Source of the DNA: Cupriavidus oxalaticus
GTDB lineage: Bacteria; Pseudomonadota; Gammaproteobacteria; Burkholderiales; Burkholderiaceae
Assembly: GCF_004768545.1 (NCBI RefSeq)
Contig: NZ_CP038636.1
Span: 1,128,288-1,192,287 of the forward strand
Reading direction: 5' to 3'
Length of the DNA stretch: 64,000 nucleotides
Position 1 is the first letter of the stretch; each line of letters starts with the position of its first letter. Shown here in pieces: positions 15,089-24,128 of the stretch. Position numbers and translations under genes: made by a program. Below the pieces are notes generated by a model. That model searched no databases and was not told the DNA's origin. It worked only from the letters and a program-made list of their open reading frames with translations.

Positions 15089-16552
15089 CTATTCGTCGCC
15101 GTGTTCAAGGATGGCCTTCGTTTCGAGATACTCTTCCAGGCCTTCCAATCCGTATTCGCGACCATTCCCCGAGCGCTTATAGCCGCCGAAGGGAGCGTGG
15201 GCATTCCATGCCGGATAGTTGATATGCACCTGGCCGGCGCGGATCCGCGCAGCCACGGCTCGCGCCGCGTCCAGATCTCGGCCCTGCACATGGGCGCCCA
15301 GACCATAAATGGTGTCGTTGGCGATCTCCACGGCTTCGTCGACGCTGTCGTAGGCAATGATCGAAAGCACCGGCCCGAAGATCTCTTCCTGAGCGATGCG
15401 CATTTTTGGATGCACGTCCGAGAAGATTGTCGGCCGTACGTAGAACCCGCGCTCCAGGCCCGGCGGCCGACCGAGGCCGCCGCAGACCAGCCGCGCGCCC
15501 TCGGCAAGGCCGGCGCCAATCATTTCTTGCACACGGTTGAACTGCGCGCCGTTCGCCACCGGTCCGTGCGTGGTTTGTACCGAGCGCGGGTCGCCGACCA
15601 CAAGGCGGGCAACCGCCTCGCAAGCGATCTGCTCAACTTCGGCCAGGCGATCGCGCGGCACGATCATGCGCGTGGGTGCGCTGCAGGATTGTCCGACGTT
15701 GCGGAAGGCCGCCGCCACACCCGCCGGCACGGCTCGCGCGAGGTCCGCATCCGGGAGGATGACGTTGGGGGACTTGCCACCCAGTTCCTGCGCTACACGC
15801 TTGACCGTCACGGCCGCCGCCTGCGCGACGAGAACACCTGCACGGGTAGAACCCGTGATCGAAATCATGTCCACGTCCGGGTGCTCCGCCAGCGCGGCAC
15901 CGACCTCCGGTCCTTCCCCGTTCACGAGGTTGAACACGCCCGGCGGAGCGCCCGCGTCCTGCATCACCTGCGCGAACAGCAAGGCGCTGAAGGGTGACAG
16001 CTCGCTAGGCTTCAGCACGACGGTGCATCCTGCTGCCAGTGCAGGGCCTACCTTCGCGGTGATCTGATATAGCGGCCAGTTCCATGGCGTGATGAGGCCA
16101 CACACGCCGATGGCCTCACGCGCGATCGTGATGCCGTCCCGATGCGAGATAAAGGGATGACCGCTCATGACGTCGCAGGCCACCCGGATGTGCGCTGCCC
16201 CGGCCGGCACCTGCGCACTGCGCGCCACGCTGATGGCAGCGCCCATCTCCAGCGAGATTGCCTCGGCGAACACCTCGGCCCGCTCGAGTATGAGCTGGTG
16301 CACACGGTTGAGAAGAGCCGTCCGGCTCTGTATGGAGCTGACGGACCACCCGGCAAAGGCGGCTCTGGCGGCGGCAACGGCGGCGGCGACGTCTTGCCTG
16401 CTGCCCAAGGCGATCTCTGCAACCACATCTTCGGTCGACGGGTCGGTGACGGCCGCCCCCGCTTGCCCTGCAGGGCGAACCCACGCGCCGTCGATGAAGA
16501 TACGATCCAGATGACCCGCGCTGGTCAGGCGCTCAATGATGGCGTGTTTCAT
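15089..16552 (-). CDS. NAD(P)-dependent aldehyde dehydrogenase
   Basis: 487 residues from the ATG at 16552 with AAAGGACGG upstream. ALDH hallmarks are TPWNWPLYQITAKVGPALAA, the general base Glu in QELGGKSPN and the catalytic Cys in GQSCSAPTR. The C terminus INYPAWNAHAPFGGYKRSGNGRE is typical of the broad-specificity family 1/2-like ALDHs. It is the first gene of a two-gene operon with the FAD oxidoreductase at 13655 and would oxidise the aldehyde that enzyme releases. No promoter element was identified. Confidence 0.9.
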   Translation of the reverse strand: MKHAIIERLTSAGHLDRIFIDGAWVRPAGQAGAAVTDPSTEDVVAEIALGSRQDVAAAVAAARAAFAGWSVSSIQSRTALLNRVHQLILERAEVFAEAISLEMGAAISVARSAQVPAGAAHIRVACDVMSGHPFISHRDGITIAREAIGVCGLITPWNWPLYQITAKVGPALAAGCTVVLKPSELSPFSALLFAQVMQDAGAPPGVFNLVNGEGPEVGAALAEHPDVDMISITGSTRAGVLVAQAAAVTVKRVAQELGGKSPNVILPDADLARAVPAGVAAAFRNVGQSCSAPTRMIVPRDRLAEVEQIACEAVARLVVGDPRSVQTTHGPVANGAQFNRVQEMIGAGLAEGARLVCGGLGRPPGLERGFYVRPTIFSDVHPKMRIAQEEIFGPVLSIIAYDSVDEAVEIANDTIYGLGAHVQGRDLDAARAVAARIRAGQVHINYPAWNAHAPFGGYKRSGNGREYGLEGLEEYLETKAILEHGDE

Positions 16553-16977
16553 CAGAGCCGTCCTTTGCACAAGCCCTTCCGATGCATGGCATCATCCAGG
16601 TCGGGGGGCGTGCACGCGACTGGGAAAGCGATCCAGTACGTATTGAGTTTCATGGCAGTGGCGCGTCTATGTCTCGCTGAGGTAGCGAATGAGTGAACTT
16701 TTCGGTCACTGTCATTTCAACATAGAGTCGCCATGCGCTTGTCGCGAAACGCACGGCTGATCATCACGAAGCTGCTGTTTTATGACACGCCGCCAGCATG
16801 CCGTGCCGAGCGGGTGAATGGCGTGCAGGATGCGCATCTTCTGGCCGCCCGCTTCGAGTTAGTCAAGCCTCACCCTGTTCTGGGCGATGCCGGTCGATGC
16901 GCTTCCTCGTTCATCGGCTTGATGTCGACCACGCGATATTGATCGGTGAGAATGCCGGCAAGGCCGAGTCGCGGCAA
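16553..16977. other. Gene-poor stretch with a possible decayed HAD fragment
   Basis: No intact gene was recognised. One plus-strand frame around 16905-16970 reads LDVDHAILIGENAGKAES, which resembles VDVPPDRALFIGANAGEAR in the degenerate HAD protein encoded at 11541-12206. This may be a relic of another copy of that gene, but the similarity is short and the rest of the stretch has drifted beyond recognition. Confidence 0.35.
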
Positions 16978-17870
16978 TCAGTCCGCCCCCTCCGCTCGAC
17001 AAAGAATGCGATGGGCCAGGCGCAGATGCGGGCGGTCAATCATCGCATTGCCAAGCCTGGCAACGCCGGAGGCTCCGACTTTTGAAAATGCTTCGATGAC
17101 GTGTCTCGCCCACTGTATTTCTTCCGCATGAGGCATGAAAGCTTCATTGATCGCGGCAATATGGGACGGATGGGCTGCCGCCTTGGCGGCAAAGCCATCG
17201 CGCCGGGCAAGGGCCACCTCGTGACCGATCTCGAAGTTGTGGGACAGGTTTGTACTGACCGCATCGATGGCATCTATACCGGCCTGCGCAGCGGCTAACA
17301 GACACATCGTTCGTGCCACCGAGAATGGCGAGGTAAGCTCCCGTCCCTGATGGGACGAGCGAATGCCCAGATCGGCCGCCAGATCCTCGACGCCCCACAT
17401 CAAGGCGCGCAGACGCATCGGCGCATTCCGGTACGAAGACAGGCCAAACACACCTTCGGATGATTCCGTGGCCATGGCCACAATGCCCGTCTCCCATGCG
17501 CCATTGAGCAACACATGCTCGAGCGCGGCAAGAAAATCGCACAGGCGATGGACATCTTCGCCCCCCTGCACTTTGGAAGAACGATCGCATCGGGTTGATA
17601 CGGCAACACTGCGGCCAGATCGTGAAGAATATGCCCGGATGCCAGCCCATTGACCCGCACCAGCACTTGTGCGTCTGTCGAAAGACGGTGCTCGGCAAGA
17701 AAGCCCGCCAGCTTCCGGCGGGCCTCGTCTTTCCCATGCTCCGGGACCGCATCTTCCAAATCAAACACCAGGCCATCGGCACCTGCCTTGAGTGAGGCGG
17801 CGAGTTTTCTATCGCTATCAGCAGGCACGAATAGCAAAGAACGCAAATGTTGCGGCATGATTTTGTGCAT
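16978..17870 (-). pseudogene. Frameshifted CitE-like (HpcH/HpaI family) C-C lyase
   Basis: The N-terminal part (17870 to about 17571) reads LRSLLFVPADSDRKLAASLK, GLVFDLEDAVPEHGKDEAR, then VLPK, which are hallmarks of the citrate lyase beta / citramalyl-CoA lyase family. The C-terminal part continues in another frame from about 17571 to 16978 as QGGEDVHRLCDFL, ATESSEGVFGL and LMWGVEDLAADLG. The family's LPKV(Q/E)xxEDV motif is split exactly at the junction: one missing G at about 17570, next to a run of six G, would restore it. It could be a real loss or a sequencing error. If intact it could complete the pathway of the CoA-transferase and hydratase at 2427-4500. Confidence 0.8.
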
Positions 17871-18032
17871 AGTGTCTGGCTTTCAATTCCTTTAGCGCTC
17901 CGGTACGGCGCCTTCTGTGCACGCTGGTCAGACACGCCGGTACCGCAGTTTCTGCGTTCCGAGCAGCACAGTTCGCAATTTGCTCTTGGCGGCGGCGTCA
18001 AAATCAGCGTCTTGCACGGCAATGGTGCTTTT

Positions 18033-18500
18033 ATGCTGGATGGCATCATCCTGACCGTTGCCGCTTACCCGATGCACGCCCACGCCCCCTCATTGGACGA
18101 ACACGCACATCCTCGTCTCGACGCTGCGCTCAAGTACATCCATCGTCACCTCGGCGAGCCGTTGCGGCTGCCATTTCTCGCGCAGCTATCCCGGTTAAGT
18201 GTCGGGCGCTTCGTCACCGTATTTCGGCTGACGGTAGGGGTGACCCCGCATCGCTACATTTACCTGAAGCGCATTCATCGCGCGCAGTGTTTGCTTGGGC
18301 AGGGCCACACTCCGGCATTGGCGGCGCATGAGTGCGGGTTCTATGATCAGAGCCATCTGACACGCTGCCTGAAAAGCCAATGCGGCATGACACCACGGCA
18401 GTTCCAAACGGCGATGAAGTCCGCATCTGCCGGTGTCGATCACTCTCCCTGTATCCCGGTGCATCAAGTTGCCAACGGAAACAACCGTTCAATCGGATAG
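18033..18500 (+). CDS. AraC-type HTH protein, apparently lacking a sensor domain
   Basis: The C-terminal two-thirds is a clear AraC/XylS DNA-binding region: DAALKYIHRHLGEPLRL, then LSRLSVGRFVTVFRL, then AAHECGFYDQSHLTRCLKSQ with the G-Y/F-DQSHLTRxFK-like second helix-turn-helix and a TPRQF end. Upstream in frame (to 17847) there is no recognisable sensor domain and that part overlaps the start of the CitE-like gene. The start at 18033 is a guess with no good ribosome site. It may be a stand-alone HTH protein or the remaining end of a broken AraC gene. Its 3' end overlaps the convergent Lrp gene by 37 bases. Confidence 0.55.
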   Translation: MLDGIILTVAAYPMHAHAPSLDEHAHPRLDAALKYIHRHLGEPLRLPFLAQLSRLSVGRFVTVFRLTVGVTPHRYIYLKRIHRAQCLLGQGHTPALAAHECGFYDQSHLTRCLKSQCGMTPRQFQTAMKSASAGVDHSPCIPVHQVANGNNRSIG

Positions 18501-18958
18501 TGAGTCTTGATGAATGGCGACTTGATGACGATAAAGCTGAAGTACTTTTCAATTCCGATATTGCGCTCCAGCAAACTTTCCATCAGCTCCTGGTAATGAT
18601 TGACACCACGGGTGATGAACTTGAGCAAGTAGTCATAGCCTCCGCTGACAAGATGGCATTCGACGATCTCGTCGATCGCGTACACGGCCTTTTCAAAGCG
18701 CGCGAAATCTTCGCGATGGTGGTCCTCCAGGGTGACCTCGGTGAACACCGTAAGGATGTCGCCGAGTTTGTCCATGCGGATTTGCGCGCTGTATCCGCCG
18801 ATATAGCCGGCCTGTTCCAGGCGCTTGACCCGTATCAGGCAGGGACTCGCAGACAGGCCAACTGCGTCGGCGAGATCCACGTTGGTCATGCGCCCGTTCT
18901 TTTGCAACTGGGCGAGAATGCGGAGGTCAAGCCGGTCAAGTTTGATGGGGGCGGACAT
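18464..18958 (-). CDS. Lrp/AsnC-family transcriptional regulator
   Basis: 164 residues. The N-terminal HTH is NVDLADAVGLSASPCLIRVKR and the C-terminal RAM effector domain includes EVTLEDHHREDFARFE and CHLVSGGYDYLLK. It is closely related in style to the second Lrp protein at 61511-62014, sharing the SGGYDYLLK and GIEK patterns, so the two probably recognise related ligands. Such regulators normally control catabolism of an amino acid or amine encoded nearby. The neighbouring GNAT gene and the transporter at 20580 are candidates. The target is not evident from sequence. Confidence 0.9.
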   Translation of the reverse strand: MSAPIKLDRLDLRILAQLQKNGRMTNVDLADAVGLSASPCLIRVKRLEQAGYIGGYSAQIRMDKLGDILTVFTEVTLEDHHREDFARFEKAVYAIDEIVECHLVSGGYDYLLKFITRGVNHYQELMESLLERNIGIEKYFSFIVIKSPFIKTHYPIERLFPLAT

Positions 18959-19161
18959 GGTCTTTCAAGGCAGGGTGACTGAATCACATTGTCGTCATAT
19001 GCGCCGGTCAGGGCAACCGGGGCGCGCCCGGGGAGAGTTGCGGGTCAAAATCCCCTATGCTCACACTCGCGGGTCGCCTGGCAAATTCCCTGTACGTCGC
19101 GCAGCCGTTGCTTGGCGCGCCGCGAGAATGTGCGCACCGCACTACTTCTTCGTTCGCCACA

Positions 19162-20040
19162 CTACCCGATCGCCTTATCGGCGAGCGCAAATGAAAGGAA
19201 TGGCCTGACAGGGGAATAAGGAGTGCCCCGGAAGAGAACGGCTGCATCTGCGACGCGGGACAGGCCAAGACCAGGAAGCCATTCCTCGAGTTCCCCATGG
19301 GCGTGTACGTCCAAGCGCAGCGTGCGCCCAGTGACCAGGCCCGCCAGGTGCGCAATCATTGCCTTGGCCGCCATCGGGCAAGGGGCGATGACAGGGCCGA
19401 TTGTCGCGCCGCGGCCGAAGCGCCGCAGAATCGCAAAACCTTGTGGACCGTCGGGATGATCCAGTACCACGGTGCCGATGGAATGGCGCAGCCAGGCCTG
19501 GATTAGTTTTTCGCGGACAACGCCTCCTGCGCGCTCATCCATTTCGACCAGCAACTGCATGTCATTGCGTCCCCCTGGGCGCAGACGGGTGTCTTCAGGC
19601 AGGGGCATCAAGGGCGCCTGCAAAGCCTTGCCCTCGTACTGGTGAATTTCGCCAATCCGTTCGAACCCCATACTTCCATAGAAGCCGTGAATGATCCCGG
19701 CGGCGTGAAGCAGCACGGCGCGCCTGTCCAGACCCGCACACAGTGCTTCCAACAAGCTGCGCCCGATGCCCCGCTCACGGAATGCCGGGTTAACAATGAC
19801 GAGGCCGACGGTAGCACCGCGCTCCCCCCAGAGCCAGCGCATGCCTACACCAACCACGGCGCCCTCGACCGCCGCCACTCGCCCCTCGCCCATCGCGAGC
19901 AGAGTCTTCCAGTCACTGGCACGATGCGGCCACCGCTCTGCTTCGGAAAGAGAAAGAGCGACAGGCAAGTCTGACAGGACCATCGGTCTGATCACGGGAA
20001 GGTGTTCGGTGGCATGCACTGGATGCTGGGCGGAGTTCAT
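19162..20040 (-). CDS. Tandem GNAT N-acetyltransferase (YitH-like)
   Basis: About 292 residues from the ATG at 20040. The N-terminal GNAT domain includes RWPHRASDWKTLL and the acetyl-CoA loop NPAFRERGIGRSLLEALC. A second GNAT-like half follows with FAILRRFGRGATIGPVIAP. The same two-domain layout, with RWPHR..DW and RRFGRG..IGPV, is found in the protein at 32576-33433. The frame is open upstream to 20562 but that part has no recognisable domain. It is divergent from the ABC transporter operon at 20580, so it may acetylate the imported amine or an intermediate. The start is uncertain. Confidence 0.75.
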   Translation of the reverse strand: MNSAQHPVHATEHLPVIRPMVLSDLPVALSLSEAERWPHRASDWKTLLAMGEGRVAAVEGAVVGVGMRWLWGERGATVGLVIVNPAFRERGIGRSLLEALCAGLDRRAVLLHAAGIIHGFYGSMGFERIGEIHQYEGKALQAPLMPLPEDTRLRPGGRNDMQLLVEMDERAGGVVREKLIQAWLRHSIGTVVLDHPDGPQGFAILRRFGRGATIGPVIAPCPMAAKAMIAHLAGLVTGRTLRLDVHAHGELEEWLPGLGLSRVADAAVLFRGTPYSPVRPFLSFALADKAIG

Positions 20041-20579
20041 TGCGGTATGGTCGTCGCCGGACGAATTAGTAGCGTAGATCATGCGATGAACCGGCAGATC
20101 CGGATAGGAAAAAGTTGCTGCGTGAGCGCGCACCAATAATGCGCCAACAATAGGGTAATCCCGAAGAATGCTGCAGTGCACATGCCCATCCCAAGTGCAC
20201 GTGGCATGCAATGCCAAACCGCGCGCATGAAACCGCAGCTTTGACTGCCATGACTCGGAATACCCCACAAAGCCTTTGGCCCTACATGCTTCAATGTCAG
20301 GGAGATGCAACGTAGCACGCGCGGCCGCTTTCGAGTCCCACCATGAAGCCTGCAGCGTAGAGGCCAGCCCCCCACGGCGGCCATGTCGGAAAAGACACCT
20401 TCGGAAACTTTTTAAGCAACCGGAACATATATTAGCGCCGTCTCCACCGAATCGAGACTCCTGGCACGAAGTGTCCACACGGGGCTTGGAAATCGGTGCA
20501 CCGTACCGCTCTGATCCGGATGCACAGTCCGACGGGCGGTTCCAAGCGGCCCTGTTTATCAACCAAGAAAGGAGACACC
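20041..20579. promoter_or_regulatory. Divergent control region of GNAT gene and ABC transporter operon
   Basis: Roughly 540 bases between divergent start codons. An A/T-rich patch at about 20405-20440 (containing ACTTTTTAAGC and ACATATATTAG) is the best candidate for promoter elements. I could not identify a specific operator here, and the sequence blocks shared by the control regions near 29 kb and 44 kb were not found. Confidence 0.35.
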
Positions 20580-21536
20580 GTGAACCTGTTCATCCTGCGC
20601 CTGCTGGCGCGGCGCGTCGGACTGGCGCTGATCTCATTATTGGCCGTCTCGGCCATCGTTTTCGCGATCACCGCGGTATTGCCCGGCGATGCCGCACAGG
20701 AGCAACTCGGCCAGGACGCCACGCCTGAAGCGTTGGCCGCGCTGCGCACACAGATGGGCCTTAACGTGCCAGCGCCGGTCCGCTACGCCCAATGGCTGGG
20801 CGGCATGCTTACGGGAAATGCAGGCGAGTCCCTCGTCACGCGCATGCCTGTTTCGGAAGCCATCGGCAGCCGTCTACCGAATTCGCTGCTGCTGGCAGGC
20901 CTGACCGCATTGATCTCCGTTCCGGTGGCACTGGGTCTTGGCATCCTGGCGGCGGTCTACCGTGGTACCTGGTTCGACCGCAGCGTCAGCCTCGGTGCTG
21001 TGGCAGTGGTGTCCGTGCCGGAATTCCTAGTTGCCACCCTGGCGGTCCTGCTATTTGCAGTACAGCTGCGCTGGCTGCCCGCTCTTGCCTATATCGGCAA
21101 CAACGAACCATGGGACAAGGTGCTGCGTTCCCTGGCCATGCCGGTGCTGAGCCTCTGCTGTGTGATCGTTGCACAAATGCTGCGCATGACGCGGGCCGCG
21201 GTGATCGATCAGCTCAATGCGCCGTACATCGAAATGGTGCGGCTCAAAGGCGCATCCCCCACCCGCATGGTGCTGTTCCATGCGCTGCCGAACGCCATCG
21301 GCCCGATCGCCAATGCCGTCGCGCTGAGCCTCTCCTACCTGCTCGGCGGCGTCATCATCGTCGAAACCATTTTCAACTATCCGGGAATTGCGAAGCTGAT
21401 GGTGGATAGTGTCGCCCAGCGCGACATGCCCGTCGTCCAGGTTTGCGCCATGATCTTCTGCGCGGCGTTCCTGACCCTCGTAACGCTTGCCGATGTATGC
21501 GGCATCGTCGCTAACCCGCGTCTGCGCCACCGCTGA
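20580..21536 (+). CDS. Dipeptide/oligopeptide-type ABC transporter permease (DppB-like)
   Basis: 318 residues from a GTG at 20580, chosen because AAGAAAGGAGA lies six bases upstream. About six membrane segments are evident, the first being ISLLAVSAIVFAITAVLPGD. The family's EAA-type loop reads YIEMVRLKGASPTRMVLFHALPN across its segments. This is the first membrane subunit of a peptide/nickel-type importer, followed after 30 bases by the second permease. The binding protein is not in this operon. Two candidates lie at 27367 and 38635 on the other strand. Confidence 0.9.
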   Translation: MNLFILRLLARRVGLALISLLAVSAIVFAITAVLPGDAAQEQLGQDATPEALAALRTQMGLNVPAPVRYAQWLGGMLTGNAGESLVTRMPVSEAIGSRLPNSLLLAGLTALISVPVALGLGILAAVYRGTWFDRSVSLGAVAVVSVPEFLVATLAVLLFAVQLRWLPALAYIGNNEPWDKVLRSLAMPVLSLCCVIVAQMLRMTRAAVIDQLNAPYIEMVRLKGASPTRMVLFHALPNAIGPIANAVALSLSYLLGGVIIVETIFNYPGIAKLMVDSVAQRDMPVVQVCAMIFCAAFLTLVTLADVCGIVANPRLRHR

Positions 21537-21566
21537 TGCCCTGAACGCATGCTGGAGCCGCTACTC

Positions 21567-22451
21567 ATGTCCACCACATCCAATACGCAAGCAACCGCCG
21601 CAGCGAGCGCCGTCGGCAAAAGCTGCCGACGTTTGCGCCTGCCCTACATGGGCTTCACGGCCTGGATCGGCTGCCTGATTCTGCTTGGCTGGCTGCTTGC
21701 CGCCGTACTTGGCCCGATCCTGATCAACGCTGACGGCTCGCCCACTGGCGAAATCCAGATCTTCGGGCCCATCAGCGCGCAGCACTGGCTGGGCACCGAT
21801 TACCTGGGGCGAGATATGCTGACCCGGGTGATTCTGGGTGCACGCTATACCGTATGCGTGGCACTGGTATCCACGCTGTGCGCAAGCGGCATCGGCATTA
21901 CGCTGGCGTTGCTGGCAACAGTCAGCGGCCGCTGGATCGATGCCTGCATGAGCCGCGGCCTCGATACGCTCACGGCGATTCCAAGCAAGATGTTCGCACT
22001 GATCATGGTCGCGGCCTTCGGCTCGTCGGTCTGGATGCTTGCCATCACGGCAGCGATCATCTACATACCGGGCGCCTATCGCATTGCGCGTTCGCTGGCG
22101 GTAAACATCAATGCCATGGATTACGTGACCGTCGCCCGCACCCGCGGTGAAGGTACGGCCTACATCATGCGCCAGGAAATCCTGCCCAACATCATCGGCC
22201 CGATGCTGGCCGACCTGGGTCTGCGCTTCGTCTACGTCGTGCTGCTGCTCGCCAGCCTGAGCTTCCTTGGCCTGGGTATCCAGCCTCCCGATGCCGACTG
22301 GGGTTCGCTGGTACGCGAGAACATCGGCGCGCTGTCCGACGGCAGCATGGCCGTGGTGGCGCCGGCTCTGGCCATTGCCAGCCTGACCCTTGCGGTCAAC
22401 CTCGTCATCGACAACCTGCCGGGTCGCTCGGCACGCAATGGAGTCAAGTAA
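21567..22451 (+). CDS. Dipeptide/oligopeptide-type ABC transporter permease (DppC-like)
   Basis: 294 residues from the ATG at 21567, which has GGAG nine bases upstream, rather than from the ATG at 21549. It shows the DppC hallmarks HWLGTDYLGRDMLTRVILGAR and the coupling loop VARTRGEGTAYIMRQEILPN, with about six membrane segments. Its TAA stop overlaps the ATG of the ATPase gene by one base, a sign of translational coupling. It pairs with the DppB-like subunit to form the membrane channel. Confidence 0.92.
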   Translation: MSTTSNTQATAAASAVGKSCRRLRLPYMGFTAWIGCLILLGWLLAAVLGPILINADGSPTGEIQIFGPISAQHWLGTDYLGRDMLTRVILGARYTVCVALVSTLCASGIGITLALLATVSGRWIDACMSRGLDTLTAIPSKMFALIMVAAFGSSVWMLAITAAIIYIPGAYRIARSLAVNINAMDYVTVARTRGEGTAYIMRQEILPNIIGPMLADLGLRFVYVVLLLASLSFLGLGIQPPDADWGSLVRENIGALSDGSMAVVAPALAIASLTLAVNLVIDNLPGRSARNGVK

Positions 22452-24103
22452 TGGGCACGTCTGTAAAGGTCAGCAACCTCCGCGTTACCGCCGGGCCCGC
22501 GACGCTGGTCGACCGCGTCGACTTTGAAATTGAGCCTGGCAAAGTGCTCGCCCTGATCGGCGAGTCCGGCTCCGGCAAGACCACCACCGCGCTGGCGCTG
22601 ATGGGCTATGCACGCCACGGCTGCGAGATTTCCGGCGACATCCGGGTCGGGCACCATGACGTGCTTCGCCTGCCTGCGGGCGAACAACGCCGGTTGCGCG
22701 GGCGCGAGATCACGTACATTGCGCAAAGTGCGGCAGCGTCGTTCAACCCCTCCCGCACCATCATGGACCAGGTTGTCGAGCCAGCGTTGATCCATCGCCT
22801 CATGGATCGCGACGCTGCCGAAGAGAAAGCCGTGGCGCTGTTCCGGGAACTGGCACTGCCGGATCCGGAATCCATCGGTGAGCGTTATCCGCACCAGGTA
22901 TCCGGCGGCCAGCTGCAGCGGCTTATGGCCGCGATGGCTCTGATCACCGATCCAGATCTTGTGATCCTCGACGAGCCGACCACTGCCCTGGACGTCACCA
23001 CGCAGGTGGAAGTGCTGCGGGTATTCCGCCGCGCCGTGCAGGAACGCCGTACCACTGCGGTCTATGTCAGCCATGACCTGGCCGTGGTGGCCCAGGTCGC
23101 GGACCATATCCTGGTGCTGCGCGACGGCAAGATGCGCGAACTGGGCGAGACGGACCAGATCCTGTACCAGCCAGCGGACGACTACACCCGTTGCCTGCTC
23201 GCCGCCGCCAAGCCCGCCGAGCGCCCCGGGGCCACCGTCGATCCGGACAAGAGTCCCCTGCTGCTAGAGGTACGCGACCTGTCGGCCGGCTATGGTCCGC
23301 TCGACGCGCACGGCCAGCCCGCCTCGAAGATCCTGGAGGGCGTGGACCTGAAGCTGTACCGCGGCCAGGCAATCGGCGTCATCGGCGAGTCTGGTTCGGG
23401 CAAGACCACGCTCGCGCGTGCGATTGCAGGGCTGGTCGCCCCCTGCCGTGGCAGCATTGCGTTCAATGGCCATTCGTTGAAGCCGACCGTCGCGCAGCGC
23501 AGCCGCGAAGAGCTGCGGCGTATCCAGATCGTATTCCAGATGGCCGATACCGCGCTCAATCCGGCTCGCACGATCGAGGATATCCTCGCGCGACCGTTGC
23601 AGTTCTTCCACGGACTGCGCGGCGAAGCCCAACGCGCCCGCATTCGTCAACTGCTTGATCTGGTGCGCCTGCCGTCCGGCGTGGCCCAACGCCTGCCCGG
23701 CGGCCTGTCCGGCGGGCAAAAGCAGCGTGTGAACCTCGCGCGCGCCCTGGCGGCCGACCCGGAACTGATCCTTTGCGATGAGATTACCTCCGCACTGGAC
23801 ACCGTGGTCGGTGCGGCAATCCTTGACCTGATGGCGGAACTGCGCAAGGAACTTGGCGTCTCGTATCTGTTCATCAGCCATGACCTGCATACCGTGCGCG
23901 CCATCTGCGACGAGATCGTGGTGATGCAGGACGGCCGCAAGGTCACGCAGGTCGCACACGAGGACTACGAACGCGGACCGCATCATCCTTATTTCACGCT
24001 GCTCGCCCGCTCCGTGCCGGAGCTGCGCCGCGGCTGGATCGACGAAGTCAACCTGCATATCGAAGGCGCGCGCGCGGTACAAGGCGTACGCAGCGCCGCC
24101 TGA
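22451..24103 (+). CDS. Fused dipeptide-type ABC transporter ATPase (DppD-DppF)
   Basis: 550 residues with two complete nucleotide-binding domains in one chain. Walker A GESGSGKTT occurs near residues 37 and 313. Signature motifs are VSGGQLQRL and LSGGQKQRV. Walker B regions are LVILDEPTTALD and LILCDEITSALD, the second with Ile in place of the common Pro. In many peptide importers the two ATPases are separate genes; here they are fused. It is coupled to the permease by a one-base overlap and is followed 25 bases later by a GabD-like dehydrogenase, so import and catabolism share a transcript. Confidence 0.92.
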   Translation: MGTSVKVSNLRVTAGPATLVDRVDFEIEPGKVLALIGESGSGKTTTALALMGYARHGCEISGDIRVGHHDVLRLPAGEQRRLRGREITYIAQSAAASFNPSRTIMDQVVEPALIHRLMDRDAAEEKAVALFRELALPDPESIGERYPHQVSGGQLQRLMAAMALITDPDLVILDEPTTALDVTTQVEVLRVFRRAVQERRTTAVYVSHDLAVVAQVADHILVLRDGKMRELGETDQILYQPADDYTRCLLAAAKPAERPGATVDPDKSPLLLEVRDLSAGYGPLDAHGQPASKILEGVDLKLYRGQAIGVIGESGSGKTTLARAIAGLVAPCRGSIAFNGHSLKPTVAQRSREELRRIQIVFQMADTALNPARTIEDILARPLQFFHGLRGEAQRARIRQLLDLVRLPSGVAQRLPGGLSGGQKQRVNLARALAADPELILCDEITSALDTVVGAAILDLMAELRKELGVSYLFISHDLHTVRAICDEIVVMQDGRKVTQVAHEDYERGPHHPYFTLLARSVPELRRGWIDEVNLHIEGARAVQGVRSAA

Positions 24104-24128
24104 TTCATTCTCACGGAGATCTCTTTTC

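Noticed and set aside
20041..20562. Upstream extension of the GNAT gene by 174 codons
   Set aside because: The open frame has no recognisable domain, the GNAT fold starts after residue 175, and the second GNAT protein has no such extension.
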